Shown here in pieces: positions 1-9,273 of a stretch of DNA of 64,000 nucleotides. The notes beneath the pieces were generated by a model, which ran no database searches, was not told where the DNA came from, and worked only from the letters and a program-made list of their open reading frames with translations. Source of the DNA: JAAYOS01 sp050950785 (GTDB taxonomy: Bacteria; Bacillota; Clostridia; Oscillospirales; JAAYOS01); NCBI GenBank assembly GCA_050950785.1, contig JBMNIG010000029.1, positions 62,001 through 126,000 of the forward strand. Direction: 5' to 3'. Numbering within the stretch: the first letter of the stretch is position 1; every line of letters begins with the position of its first letter. Made by a program: the position numbers and the translations under genes.

Positions 1-1
1 G

Positions 2-619
2 GATTTTGTCAACAGTGATCATATACCGGAGCTTGATGGAAAAACAGTCGGTCTTGTCGGTTTTGGGTACATTGGAAGCCTGGTTGCTAAAAAGCTTTCC
101 GGTTTTGATGTCAAAATACTTGTGTACGACCCATATGTTGATGATGAGACGATTGCAGCATCCGGTTGCCATCGCGCAGATTTGGATGAGGTGTTTGCAA
201 ACTCCGATTTTATATCGTTACATGCAAGGCTTACAGATAACAACAAAAACATGATTGATAGTCGTTTGATTGGGCTGATGAAAAACACAGCATATCTGAT
301 AAATACATCGAGGGCGGGACTTGTGGATCAGGACGCTTTGGTGACGGCTCTAAGAGAGAAACGTATCATGGGAGCGGCGCTTGATGTCTTTACAACAGAA
401 CCGATCGAGAAGGACAGTCCATATCTTACCTTGGACAATGTGACACTTACAACTCACATTGCGGGCACTACAAGCGATGCACTGTCAAACTCCCCCAATC
501 TGCTTGCTGCGGATGTTGCAAGGCTCCTTGCAGGAAAGAAACCCAGCTTTGTCGTCAACCCTGAAGTGCTGGAAAACACAAATTTTACAGAATGGCTTAA
601 GACTTTGTCCAATCAGTGA
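2..619 (+). CDS. D-isomer-specific 2-hydroxyacid dehydrogenase, C-terminal part (5' end outside window)
   Basis: The open frame runs in from the left edge, so the N-terminus is missing. The visible part holds the NAD(P)-binding Rossmann motif GFGYIGSLVAKKL followed by an acidic DPY region. The family catalytic residues are also present: Arg in NTSRAGLVD, Glu in FTTEPIEKDSP and His in LTTHIAGTT. The family oxidises or reduces 2-hydroxy/2-keto acids, for example phosphoglycerate or glyoxylate. The gene ends 9 bases before the class II aldolase gene and shares its direction with a GntP permease and an FGGY kinase. A role in sugar-acid breakdown is therefore inferred; the substrate is unknown. 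Confidence 0.88.
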   Translation, partial: DFVNSDHIPELDGKTVGLVGFGYIGSLVAKKLSGFDVKILVYDPYVDDETIAASGCHRADLDEVFANSDFISLHARLTDNNKNMIDSRLIGLMKNTAYLINTSRAGLVDQDALVTALREKRIMGAALDVFTTEPIEKDSPYLTLDNVTLTTHIAGTTSDALSNSPNLLAADVARLLAGKKPSFVVNPEVLENTNFTEWLKTLSNQ

Positions 620-628
620 GGGGTACTT

Positions 629-1486
629 ATGCTTACTAATTTCAACGAGATGCTAAAAAAGGCAGCAATAGAAGGTTACGCAATCGGTTCATTCAATGGA
701 TACAATTATGAAACCATACGGGGGATCGTTGAGGCAGGAAACGATCTGGGTTGTGACGGAATAATCGTTGCATTTGGAAAGAAATATTTAAAGAACATGG
801 ATCTGTCAGATGTATTCTCGGTCACATCGTCGATAGCATCCAGAACAGACATGGATGTCTGCCTTCATCTTGACCACTGCGATGATATTTCAATTATCCA
901 GCAGGCAATAAATTCGGGCTTTACAAGCGTAATGTATGACGGATCGATGCTGCCTTTCGAGTTAAACCTGAAAAACACAAGGCAGGTATGCGAGATGGCT
1001 CATTCAGTGGGTGTATCGGTTGAGGCAGAGCTTGGGAGTATTGCGGCAGGAGAGCATTCCCATGAGGGGAAGTCCGACGATTTGGAGATATATACAGATC
1101 CCTGGCAGGCTGAACTTTTCGTCAATGAAACCGGGGTGGATGCATTAGCTGTTTCGATCGGTACTGTACATGGTTTGTATAAGGGCGTGCCAAACATTCG
1201 AGTCGATATATTAAAGGTAATTGCGGAAAAAGTCAAAATCCCCCTGGTAATGCATGGTGGGTCGGGTGTTCCGGAAAAAACCATAACAGAATGTATAAAG
1301 AACGGTATTAGAAAAATCAATGTCAATACAGAGATATCGGTCTATGCCGTTGATAAAATCGCTGAAGTATTCAGCAAAGGAGGCAGGCCCCATCTTTCGG
1401 TCTTAGGAGCAATGACCGAACGGAATGTACGGGAGGTGGTGTCAAAGTACATAAGATTTTTTGGCCAAAAGCCAACGGATGTGTAA
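629..1486 (+). CDS. Class II (zinc) ketose-bisphosphate aldolase
   Basis: This 285-residue protein has the usual length for the FbaA/GatY/KbaY family. It shows the HLDH signature with the catalytic Asp near residue 82 and the zinc ligand His83. Further zinc ligands are Glu134 (VEAELGS), His181 (GTVHGLYK) and His209 (VMHGGSG). The family reversibly cleaves a ketose phosphate to dihydroxyacetone phosphate plus an aldehyde in the cytoplasm. The neighbouring permease and kinase suggest that it cleaves the phosphorylated product of an imported sugar acid or related sugar. The exact substrate cannot be read from the sequence. A GAGGGG ribosome site lies just before the ATG. Confidence 0.9.
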   Translation: MLTNFNEMLKKAAIEGYAIGSFNGYNYETIRGIVEAGNDLGCDGIIVAFGKKYLKNMDLSDVFSVTSSIASRTDMDVCLHLDHCDDISIIQQAINSGFTSVMYDGSMLPFELNLKNTRQVCEMAHSVGVSVEAELGSIAAGEHSHEGKSDDLEIYTDPWQAELFVNETGVDALAVSIGTVHGLYKGVPNIRVDILKVIAEKVKIPLVMHGGSGVPEKTITECIKNGIRKINVNTEISVYAVDKIAEVFSKGGRPHLSVLGAMTERNVREVVSKYIRFFGQKPTDV

Positions 1487-1522
1487 GTCAATTACAGGCA
1501 TAAGTATTTAGGAGGGTATGCT

Positions 1523-2896
1523 ATGTCTTTGACGGTATTACTTATTGGATTCGTTGTATCATTGGCGTTTGTGCTGGTAACGATCATCAAATTTAAGCTC
1601 CATCCAATTGTAGCGCTGTTTCTTGGTGCCATTCTGATGGGAATCATCGGAGGCCTTACATTGCCGGATACCGCGGCAAAAATTGCATCAGGTTTTGGCA
1701 GCACTCTTGGTGGAATCGGAATCATAATCCTATGGGGTGTCGTGCTCGGCAACTTGTTGCACAAATCCGGTTGTACCGAAGAGATCGCAGCTACGATGCT
1801 TCGGTTGACCGGTGAAAAACGTGCACCTACTGCAACCATGCTGACAGGATTTCTCGTGTCCATCCCTGTTTTCTTTGATGCGGCATTTGTAATTCTGGTA
1901 AATTTGATAAAGCAGCTATCCCGAAAAGGGAAGATACCCTTTATAACATTGGTAACATCCCTTGCTATCGGACTTATAACCACACATGCAATGGTTATCC
2001 CAACCCCAGGTCCTCTAGCTGTTGCCGGTGCTATGAACATAAATCTCGGAGCATTTTTTGTGTATGGTGCGATTATTGCGTTGATCGGGGCTACTTTGGG
2101 CGGCGTTGTTTACGCAAAAGCAATTGGTAAAATCCCGAGCAATTCTGCCTACTATGAGGGAGATGATTTAGCAGGGGACGACAGCATCAACACAACAGAC
2201 AAAAAGCCATCCGGCGGGCTGGGAATTTTCTTGATTTTCTTTCCCATTGCCCTCATACTTATCGGAACCCTCGGAAAGCAGTTTATTACGGAAGGGTCAT
2301 TTGTCCATCAGCTCTTTGCCTTCATTGGAGACAAAAATATTGCCCTTTTGGTTGGAGTGTTGGTGGCATTTTTTGCTCTACGTCCATACCTCAAAGAGAA
2401 ATTCGAAAGCTTCATTACCGAGTCTGCGACCCAGTCGGGAATTATTTTGCTGATTACGGGGGCAGGCGGTGCATTCGGAGCGGTCATTAATGGCACCGGT
2501 ATAGGTGATAAATTAGTAGAAGGGATGTCCGGTTGGACTTCCACGTCTACAACCATACTTTTGATATTGATTGCATGGGCTATCAGCCAGATACTTCGTG
2601 CTGCCCAAGGCTCAACGACTGTAGCATTGGTCACAACCTCTGCGATTCTTGCGCCGCTGGTCGCTTCACTTGGCACGGTTTCGCCCGTCCTCGTAGGACT
2701 TGCGATTTGCGCCGGAGGCATAGGTGTATCATTGCCAAACGATTCAGGCTTCTGGGTAGTAAACCGCTTTGCAAACTTCTCATTGAAACAGACGATCCAG
2801 ACATGGACTATCGGAGGTACGATTGCAGGATTAGGCGGACTTGCAGTTTGCATTATATTATCACTGTTCCAAAATGTACTTCCCGGACTCTTGTAA
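1523..2896 (+). CDS. GntP-family gluconate/sugar-acid permease
   Basis: The 457-residue product is almost entirely hydrophobic, with about a dozen predicted membrane segments and the usual length of GntP/IdnT-type symporters. Motifs typical of the family are HPIVALFLGAILMG near the N-terminus, HAMVIPTPGPLAVAG in the middle and an RAAQGSTTVA stretch near residue 355. These proteins take up gluconate or related hydroxy acids with protons. The gene lies between the aldolase and the FGGY kinase and has an AGGAGGG site before the ATG. It is the best clue that this operon handles an acidic sugar, although GntP relatives also carry other hydroxy acids. Confidence 0.9.
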   Translation: MSLTVLLIGFVVSLAFVLVTIIKFKLHPIVALFLGAILMGIIGGLTLPDTAAKIASGFGSTLGGIGIIILWGVVLGNLLHKSGCTEEIAATMLRLTGEKRAPTATMLTGFLVSIPVFFDAAFVILVNLIKQLSRKGKIPFITLVTSLAIGLITTHAMVIPTPGPLAVAGAMNINLGAFFVYGAIIALIGATLGGVVYAKAIGKIPSNSAYYEGDDLAGDDSINTTDKKPSGGLGIFLIFFPIALILIGTLGKQFITEGSFVHQLFAFIGDKNIALLVGVLVAFFALRPYLKEKFESFITESATQSGIILLITGAGGAFGAVINGTGIGDKLVEGMSGWTSTSTTILLILIAWAISQILRAAQGSTTVALVTTSAILAPLVASLGTVSPVLVGLAICAGGIGVSLPNDSGFWVVNRFANFSLKQTIQTWTIGGTIAGLGGLAVCIILSLFQNVLPGLL

Positions 2897-2953
2897 CATA
2901 GGTTTTCTAATTAGAAAACTTGTCGGTACGACGCTATGCAAAAGGAGTCATCA

Positions 2954-4477
2954 ATGGTCTATGTAATTTCACTTGACGTTGGCACGTCAAGTATGCGCGC
3001 GATTTTGTATAACAAGTACGGCGAGATTTTGGTTTCATTCGGGTATGAGTACCACACAGTGTTTCCACGGCCTTCATATGTGGAACAGGACCCTGCTACA
3101 TGGGAATATGCAGCAGTAAAGGTTCTGTCCGATATGGCAGAGTATATAAATGACAAAGGCATTTTTGCTTCAGTAATTTCCGTGACATCGCAAAGAGCAT
3201 CATTGATACCTGTTGGAGCAACTGGCAAACCGCTTTATAATGCAATTATGTGGCAGGATAAGCGGACGATCGATATATGCCACAGGCTGGAAAATGAATA
3301 CGGCCTTAAGTATCTGTATAGAAAAACAGGCCTTCGGGTAAATCCATTCTTTGTTCTAAACAAGCTCATTTGGCTACGTGAAAACGAACCGGGAATATTT
3401 GCAGATTCAGTAAAGTTTGTAGGAGTTCAGGACTATGTTATCCACTTTCTGACGGGTGAATATGTCACAGACTGGACGCAGGCAAGCCGAACGATGTTGA
3501 TGGATTTGAAAGAGCTTCGCTGGGACGAAGACCTGTTGCGACTAGCCGGTATCGGAGCAGACAAACTCTGCAGACTAGATCCACCAGGCACCTATGCCGG
3601 AAAGTTACTTAAAACAATAGCCGACCGGTGTGGTTTGCCATCGGGCCTGCCTGTAATCATATCGGGTGGGGATCAGCAAAACGCTGCACTTGCGTTGGGT
3701 GTTACTCGACCGGGAATGGCGGAGGCAAATACGGGAACAGGTTCATTTTTGCTCTCGTATACCGACAAGCCGGTATTTGACGACGAGTGTAGAGTGATTT
3801 GTCAGGCAGGTGCGAGCGCTGGCAGCTATGTGACCGAAACCGCAATATTTAATACCGGTTCGATATTTCGCTGGTTCAAAGAACAGTTTTGCCCTGACTA
3901 CGTGGAAGCTGACGACCCATATGATAGGATGTGCCAAGAGGCTGATAAGGAAGTCTATGATGGTGACGGCATTGTAATGCTGCCGCACTTTGAAGGTAGT
4001 GCTGCACCCAACTGGAATCCTAAGGCCAAGGGCGTTTTCTTCAATCTTGGCCTTGCTTCCACAAGGGGTATGATGATTCGTTCGATCATGGAAGGGATCG
4101 CTCTTGAGATTGCCGAGAATTTGGAGCTGATGCGATCCCTTATCGGTGATATCGACGAAGTGCATGTTGCAGGCGGGATGACGCGAAGCGATCTGTTTTG
4201 TTCAATGCAGGCTTCGGCGTATGGAACTAAAGTTGTCCGTCGCAGAAACCCTGAAGCAAGCTCCCTTGGAGCCTGTTGCAATGCAATGGTGGCACTAGGA
4301 GTATATAACTCGCCCGAACACTTCTTAGCCGAAATCAGAACTGCTGACAATAAAGGTAATGATGAATTTTTACCCGATGCGAAAGCACGATCAAAGTACA
4401 AAAGTCTTATGCAAAAAAGAAAAGCCCTCTACAGTGCTTTGGATAGTAATAAGGTGTATGATCTATTTATGAGTTAA
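2954..4477 (+). CDS. FGGY-family carbohydrate kinase (xylulokinase/gluconokinase type)
   Basis: The N-terminal phosphate-1 motif ISLDVGTSSMRAILY and the second ATPase-fold motifs (ISGGDQQNAALALG, NTGTGSFL, HVAGGMTRSDLF) mark the FGGY kinase family, which uses ATP to phosphorylate sugars or sugar acids. The frame is open from 2936, but AAAGGAG at 2941-2947 lies six bases before the ATG at 2954, so I start there (507 residues). This length fits xylulokinase and the FGGY gluconokinases. It is the last gene of the operon and a terminator follows. The substrate is inferred only from the adjacent GntP permease. Confidence 0.88.
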   Translation: MVYVISLDVGTSSMRAILYNKYGEILVSFGYEYHTVFPRPSYVEQDPATWEYAAVKVLSDMAEYINDKGIFASVISVTSQRASLIPVGATGKPLYNAIMWQDKRTIDICHRLENEYGLKYLYRKTGLRVNPFFVLNKLIWLRENEPGIFADSVKFVGVQDYVIHFLTGEYVTDWTQASRTMLMDLKELRWDEDLLRLAGIGADKLCRLDPPGTYAGKLLKTIADRCGLPSGLPVIISGGDQQNAALALGVTRPGMAEANTGTGSFLLSYTDKPVFDDECRVICQAGASAGSYVTETAIFNTGSIFRWFKEQFCPDYVEADDPYDRMCQEADKEVYDGDGIVMLPHFEGSAAPNWNPKAKGVFFNLGLASTRGMMIRSIMEGIALEIAENLELMRSLIGDIDEVHVAGGMTRSDLFCSMQASAYGTKVVRRRNPEASSLGACCNAMVALGVYNSPEHFLAEIRTADNKGNDEFLPDAKARSKYKSLMQKRKALYSALDSNKVYDLFMS

Positions 4478-4497
4478 GTGATACATACCACGTAAAA

Positions 4498-4537
4498 AGA
4501 GCACCGAAACAGGATTTTGATCTTGTTTCGGTGCTCT
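4498..4537. terminator. Hairpin terminator between convergent genes
   Basis: A 14-bp perfect stem (AGAGCACCGAAACA with its complement) encloses a short loop. It sits 20 bases after the kinase stop and ahead of the convergent CNNM gene end. The A-run on its left gives a T-run on the minus strand, so it probably serves both directions. Confidence 0.75.
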
Positions 4538-4676
4538 ATATTTACAGATGTTAAAATGTTATTCTACCTTAAGTATTATGCTGTTGGTATTTTACTGTGA
4601 GCACAGTACTGTGAGTATAGCTATGTGGCAACGTTGCTGTCAATTACGAATTTTCAGCATAGCCTATAAGACAAAA

Positions 4677-5942
4677 CTACTCCTGCTCTTCTTCAAAAAC
4701 AGGACTTACTTTCACATACAACTTTTCAACCCTGCGGCCATCAAGCTCAGTAACTGTCACAGTAAGATTTTTATATTCAAAAGTGTCGCCGACATTCGGA
4801 AATCCGTCAAACATTTCGATCGCCCATCCTCCGACTGTGGTGTACTCGCTGTCAAAGTCGCGGTCATCGATGTCCATATACTCGAGAAAATCATATATCG
4901 ACATATCACCGCTTACTTCATAACTGTTCTCGCTCACCAATACAAATTCATTTGTGATTTCGTCGCTTTCATCCCAAATATCTCCAACAAGCTCCTCAAG
5001 GATGTCCTCCATTGTCACGCAACCCATGGTGCCGCCGTATTCGTCGGTGACAATGGCCATTTCAAGTTTCCTTTTCTGAAGTTCGGAAAATGCATCAGGG
5101 AGCTTCATGGTTTTGTGTATATAGCAGACATCGATCAAAATCGAACGAATATCTATTTCATCGGACTGGACAAGGTGCTTTAGGAAGTGTTCGGTGTGAA
5201 GGATTCCGATAATGTTGTCAATAGAATCATCGTAGACAGGGATCCTTGAAAAATTCGATTCTATGACGGTATCAGCTATTGATTCAATTGAGTCGTTGAT
5301 GTCTACTGATACCATATCGATGCGAGGTGTGATGACTTCTTCAACGGTTATGTCGGAAAACTCAAGAACGGACTGCAACAGGTCGCTTCTGTCCTCATCG
5401 ATTATTCCGTTGTCCTTTACATTTTCTATCAGAGTGACAAGTTCCTCTTCGGTCACGGAGGGCTCCTTCTCGTTGCCATCGCCCCAGAGCTTTGAAACTT
5501 TGTCAACGATCCAGACAACTACTCTGATTATGGGTTTAAGGACAAACATTAGAATTCGCAAAGGATAAGATACCAGCAGTGTTATTTTGAAATTGTTTTG
5601 CCGTGCAATTATCTTGGGTGTTATCTCTCCGCATATAAGTATTAAAGCGGTCATCACTAGCGTAGAGACCCCGGCCCCGGCATTACCGATCATATCTATC
5701 AAGATAACTGTGGCTACTGCTGAAGCTGCAATATTTACAAGGTTGTTACCGATAAGTATGGTTGACAACGCATCGTCGTAATGCTCATAGATATACATTG
5801 CAATTTTAGCACGCTTGTCGCCATTTTCTAAGGCCACTTTCAGCTTGGTTTTGCTGACAGAGGTGTATGCTATTTCCGTTCCCGAAAAGAACGCGGACAG
5901 AAGGAGAAGAATAACTATCGCAATAAAAGGCCATATGTCCAT
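4677..5942 (-). CDS. CNNM/CorC-HlyC family membrane protein with CBS pair
   Basis: The 421-residue product starts with a CNNM (DUF21) membrane domain (about residues 1-190, several hydrophobic segments, FFSGTEIAYTSVSKTKLK). A paired CBS domain (about 200-330, including EYGGTMGCVTMEDILEELVGDIWDE) and a C-terminal CorC_HlyC domain follow. Members export magnesium or maintain divalent-cation balance at the cytoplasmic membrane; the older name haemolysin is misleading. A paralogue lies directly upstream on the same strand 45 bases away, so the two are likely co-transcribed. The CBS pair is expected to sense an adenine nucleotide, which is family knowledge and not shown here. Confidence 0.9.
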   Translation of the reverse strand: MDIWPFIAIVILLLLSAFFSGTEIAYTSVSKTKLKVALENGDKRAKIAMYIYEHYDDALSTILIGNNLVNIAASAVATVILIDMIGNAGAGVSTLVMTALILICGEITPKIIARQNNFKITLLVSYPLRILMFVLKPIIRVVVWIVDKVSKLWGDGNEKEPSVTEEELVTLIENVKDNGIIDEDRSDLLQSVLEFSDITVEEVITPRIDMVSVDINDSIESIADTVIESNFSRIPVYDDSIDNIIGILHTEHFLKHLVQSDEIDIRSILIDVCYIHKTMKLPDAFSELQKRKLEMAIVTDEYGGTMGCVTMEDILEELVGDIWDESDEITNEFVLVSENSYEVSGDMSIYDFLEYMDIDDRDFDSEYTTVGGWAIEMFDGFPNVGDTFEYKNLTVTVTELDGRRVEKLYVKVSPVFEEEQE

Positions 5943-5987
5943 TATTATTTAATTCACTCCAAATATGAATAATGAGGTAAACCCAAT

Positions 5988-7021
5988 TTACAGCGCCTGC
6001 GGAGAAGCTAATTGCGGTTTTGATTCACTGACTACATCATCTTCGTCCCAAATGTCGCCCACAAGTTCTTCAAGTATATCCTCAATTGTTATGATACCAA
6101 GTGTCTTGTCCGCGTGGTCGACCACAACAGCCATATGGAGCTTCTTTGTGCTCATTTCATGGAGGAGGTCGTTTATACATGTAGTGCTGCTTGTCATATG
6201 TGCGTTTATTAGCAGATTCCGCATGTCAAACTCTTTATGCTTCAATATGTATTTAAGGAAGTCTCTGACATGCAGTATTCCAATTATATTGTCCAAATTG
6301 TTTTCATATACAGGCAGCCTTGAGTATTTGACCGACTTGATTGTTTGCAGGACTTCTTCTGCTGTGGAGTTTACTTCGATCGCAATTACATTTTCCCTTG
6401 GGGTAAAAACATCTCCCACGGCAACTTCGTCAAAGCTAAGGGCTGAGCGCACAAGTACTTGCTTCTCCTTGTCCAGGACCCCTTCCTCTTCAGCAGTTTC
6501 AATTATATCGAGAAATTCCTCTTCGGTTATTACAGATTCATCATCTGCCGGGAAGAGCTTTGTCAGGGTCTTGGATATGTACATAAATAAAAAAGTCACC
6601 GGCGATAGGATCCTCATAATAAAGTGCAATGATCCCGAAACTGCCAACACAAACTTATCACTGTTTGCTTTAGCAATGCTCTTAGGTATCATTTCACTAA
6701 AGAGGAAGACATGCACAGTGCTTACTATGGTCAAATATTTAACTGATTGTACACCCCAAATCTGGGTGGCTATCAAAGTAACAAGGGCAGCAAAAGCTAT
6801 ATGCGTGATATTATTTCCAATCAAAAGTGTGGTTATTGCACGATCAAAATTATTGGAAATTTTCAACGCAAGTTTTGCACGCTTATCTCCGTTGTCCCGC
6901 AAGGGTTCTGGATGCGGAGCTTGTTCATCGCAGCAAATGAAGTTTCAGTTGCGGCAAAGTATGCCGCTCCAAGTGTAAGTGCTACTAATGACAGGATTCG
7001 CAACCAACCGTCACTATCCAT
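5988..7021 (-). pseudogene. Second CNNM/CorC-HlyC family protein, frameshifted near its N-terminus
   Basis: The long frame (5988-6902) begins abruptly at MRDNGDKRAKLALK, in the middle of the first membrane-domain motif. The missing start lies upstream in another frame: ATG at 7021 encodes MDSDGWLRILSLVALTLGAA, then YFAATETSFAAMNKLRI, which matches the paralogue next door. The two frames meet at a short C-run near 6903-6907 (minus strand AACCCTTG). Removing two bases or adding one restores NKLRI-QN-LRDNGDK. The rest, CBS pair and CorC_HlyC domain, is intact. The break is either a real mutation or an assembly error. A GGGAG site precedes the 7021 ATG. Confidence 0.8.
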
Positions 7022-7347
7022 TTATGGAACCAACTCCCTTTCAAATAAAAATATAAACAACAAATGGAACTGTTTATCATTTATAATATTCATTATGCAT
7101 GATTTTGTCAAGTATGCATTTCCGGTATGGTTCGGTCTATCCGGAGTGATCTACTATTCATTTTTTCTGTACAATTATGTCTATATGCATCGATTTGCTG
7201 AACGCTACTTTATTCTTTCTGCAGTATTGTTTTATGGAGTTGGTGGTATTGTTCACAATTTATTCACATTTTGCTGTTATATTTTTTCGGTATAGATAAT
7301 GTATAATAAATGAAAAACAGCAATCTGAAAGCGGGAGTTGAGGCTAA
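7022..7347. other. Divergent intergenic region
   Basis: This AT-rich gap separates the divergent CNNM and ABC-transporter genes and must hold both promoters. For the plus strand a weak candidate is TTGCTG (7272-7277) with TAGATA 16 bases downstream. A 66-codon frame at 7095-7295 encodes two hydrophobic stretches but has no ribosome site, so it is not called as a gene. Confidence 0.35.
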
Positions 7348-8406
7348 TTGATTGAAGTCAAAAATTTAACGAAGGTATATGGCGACCACACTGCTGTGTC
7401 AGATTTAACATTTACAGTTTCAAGCGGACAAATCTACGGCTTTCTTGGGCCTAACGGGGCAGGAAAAACTACCACTATGAACATAATTACGGGTTGTCTT
7501 GCTGCGACTTCAGGAAGTGTCTCAATCAACGGATATGATATCTTTGAGGATGCAGAGAAAGCAAAAAAGCTTATTGGTTATCTGCCCGAGGAGCCGCCGC
7601 TCTATCCCGATATGACTCCGTATGAATACCTCGACTTTGTTGCAAAAGCAAAGCGAGTACCGAAGTCGGAAAGGGAAAACAAAGTTGATGAGGTAATGAA
7701 GGTCACGCGAATCACTTCGGTTGCGGACAGGCTTATAAAAAACCTGTCCAAAGGTTACAGGCAGCGTGTAGGCATAGCGCAGGCACTGATAGGCGATCCT
7801 GAAATAATCATACTAGATGAGCCTACTGTAGGACTTGATCCAAAACAGATAATTGAGATAAGGGAACTTATAAAGAGTCTGGGAGAAAAGCATACAGTCA
7901 TATTGAGCAGCCACATCCTGTCTGAGGTTCGTGCTTTATGTGACAACATTATGATCATCTCCCGTGGTAAACTTGTGGCCTGTGATACTCCGGAAAATCT
8001 TGAGAGGCTTTTTTCGGGTACCACCACGATCGAGATGACTGTTAAGGCGGAAGAGGATCAGGTCAGAAGTGCCCTGTCCGGAATAATCAATATCCTGGAT
8101 ATTCATTATTCAAAGACAGGCGAAGATGGCAGGGCTGAGGTGACTATTACCACAGACGGTAAAGAGGATATTAGCGAGAAGGTGTTTTTTGCGTTTTGTG
8201 ATATCCGCCGGCCGATACTTAGGATGAACCATGTTCATGCAAGCCTTGAAGATGTATTTGTTGAACTGACTTCTGCAAAGGACGGGGCTAAGATATACGA
8301 TGAAAAACAAGCCCAGTCCGAAATTACGGATGATTTGTGGGATGATCCTCAGGACGTATCCATGGGAGCAGACGCTGAGAAACTTGCTGATGAGGGGGGA
8401 AAATGA
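7348..8406 (+). CDS. ABC transporter ATP-binding protein (GldA-like)
   Basis: The product has 352 residues. It contains Walker A GPNGAGKTTT, the signature LSKGYRQRVGIAQAL, Walker B EIIILDEPTVGLDP and the H-loop ILSSHIL. The extra C-terminal region (about residues 215-352) is typical of ABC-2/Gld-type ATPases. The start is the TTG at 7348, with GGGAG and GAGG just upstream. The permease gene starts 3 bases after its stop, followed by the GldG-like and DUF4340 genes, so the operon encodes one membrane complex. Such systems are widespread in Clostridia outside gliding bacteria; their substrate is not established. Confidence 0.9.
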   Translation: MIEVKNLTKVYGDHTAVSDLTFTVSSGQIYGFLGPNGAGKTTTMNIITGCLAATSGSVSINGYDIFEDAEKAKKLIGYLPEEPPLYPDMTPYEYLDFVAKAKRVPKSERENKVDEVMKVTRITSVADRLIKNLSKGYRQRVGIAQALIGDPEIIILDEPTVGLDPKQIIEIRELIKSLGEKHTVILSSHILSEVRALCDNIMIISRGKLVACDTPENLERLFSGTTTIEMTVKAEEDQVRSALSGIINILDIHYSKTGEDGRAEVTITTDGKEDISEKVFFAFCDIRRPILRMNHVHASLEDVFVELTSAKDGAKIYDEKQAQSEITDDLWDDPQDVSMGADAEKLADEGGK

Positions 8407-8409
8407 ACA

Positions 8410-9273
8410 GTGAGAGCCATTATCGGACGAGAGCTTAGATCATATTATAACGGGGCAGTGGGCTATGTTTTTGCTGCCTTTATCCTGCTTTTTGTAGGGA
8501 TCTATACCATGGCAATAAATCTTAAAGGTTATGTGGCCAACTTTGAGTTTTCGCTCAGTCAGATGAGTTTTGTATATCTGATAGCAATACCGATCATTAC
8601 AATGCGGATGATCGCTGAGGAAAAGAGGCAGAAAACCGACCAACTTCTATATTCGCTGCCAATGGGTGTGACTAGGATCGTATTAGGTAAGTACTTTGCT
8701 TCTCTGATCGTACTTGCGGTGCCGGTGGCGATAATATGCTTTTATCCACTGATTTTGACTCTTTACGGGACAGTCAACCTTTTTAGTGCATACGGATCTA
8801 TTTTGGCATTCTTTTTGCTTGGAGCCTCACTTATTTCGGTGGGAATGTTCATATCTTCAGTGACTGAAAGCCAGGTTGTGGCTGCAGTTCTCAGTTTTAT
8901 TGCAATGCTGATAAATTTTTTCATTTCTCAGCTTGCAAATCTCGTGTCGGCATCTACGATGTCGTCGTTTATTGCAATGACGATATTTGTAGTCGTGTTG
9001 GCTGTTATAATCAAGTTGCTGGTCAAGAGCGGGATCTTCGCCGTTGTTTTTGCCCTTGTCTGTGAGATAAGTTTGATCGTATCGTTCATTACGTCCCGCA
9101 GCTCCTTTGAAGGCCTGTTCCCGGCTATAATGAAGGGGATTTCAATGTTTGATCGCTTTTACAGCTTCATAGGCGGGGTCTTTGATATAACCTCAATAGT
9201 ATATTTCATAATGACAAGCTTTGTATTTGTGTTCCTTACTGTTCAATCACTTGAAAAGCGGAGGTGGAACTGA
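8410..9273 (+). CDS. ABC-2 type permease (GldF-like)
   Basis: The 287-residue polytopic membrane protein starts at GTG, right behind the ATPase stop codon. About six hydrophobic segments are visible. The MRMIAEEKRQKTDQLLYSLP loop is characteristic of ABC-2 permeases that work with GldA-type ATPases. Its TGA stop overlaps the ATG of the GldG-like gene, suggesting translational coupling. It would form the transmembrane pore of the complex. The transported substrate is unknown. Confidence 0.88.
   Translation: MRAIIGRELRSYYNGAVGYVFAAFILLFVGIYTMAINLKGYVANFEFSLSQMSFVYLIAIPIITMRMIAEEKRQKTDQLLYSLPMGVTRIVLGKYFASLIVLAVPVAIICFYPLILTLYGTVNLFSAYGSILAFFLLGASLISVGMFISSVTESQVVAAVLSFIAMLINFFISQLANLVSASTMSSFIAMTIFVVVLAVIIKLLVKSGIFAVVFALVCEISLIVSFITSRSSFEGLFPAIMKGISMFDRFYSFIGGVFDITSIVYFIMTSFVFVFLTVQSLEKRRWN

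Noticed and set aside
4548..5183. 211-codon frame antisense to the first CNNM gene
   Set aside because: Shadow frame; the minus-strand protein has clear CNNM/CBS motifs.
5965..6978. 337-codon frame antisense to the frameshifted CNNM gene
   Set aside because: The Ser/Thr-rich translation is a shadow of a well-supported gene on the other strand.
7095..7295. 66-codon frame coding two hydrophobic stretches
   Set aside because: No ribosome site; AT-rich sequence readily yields Phe/Tyr/Leu-rich frames, and the region must hold divergent promoters.
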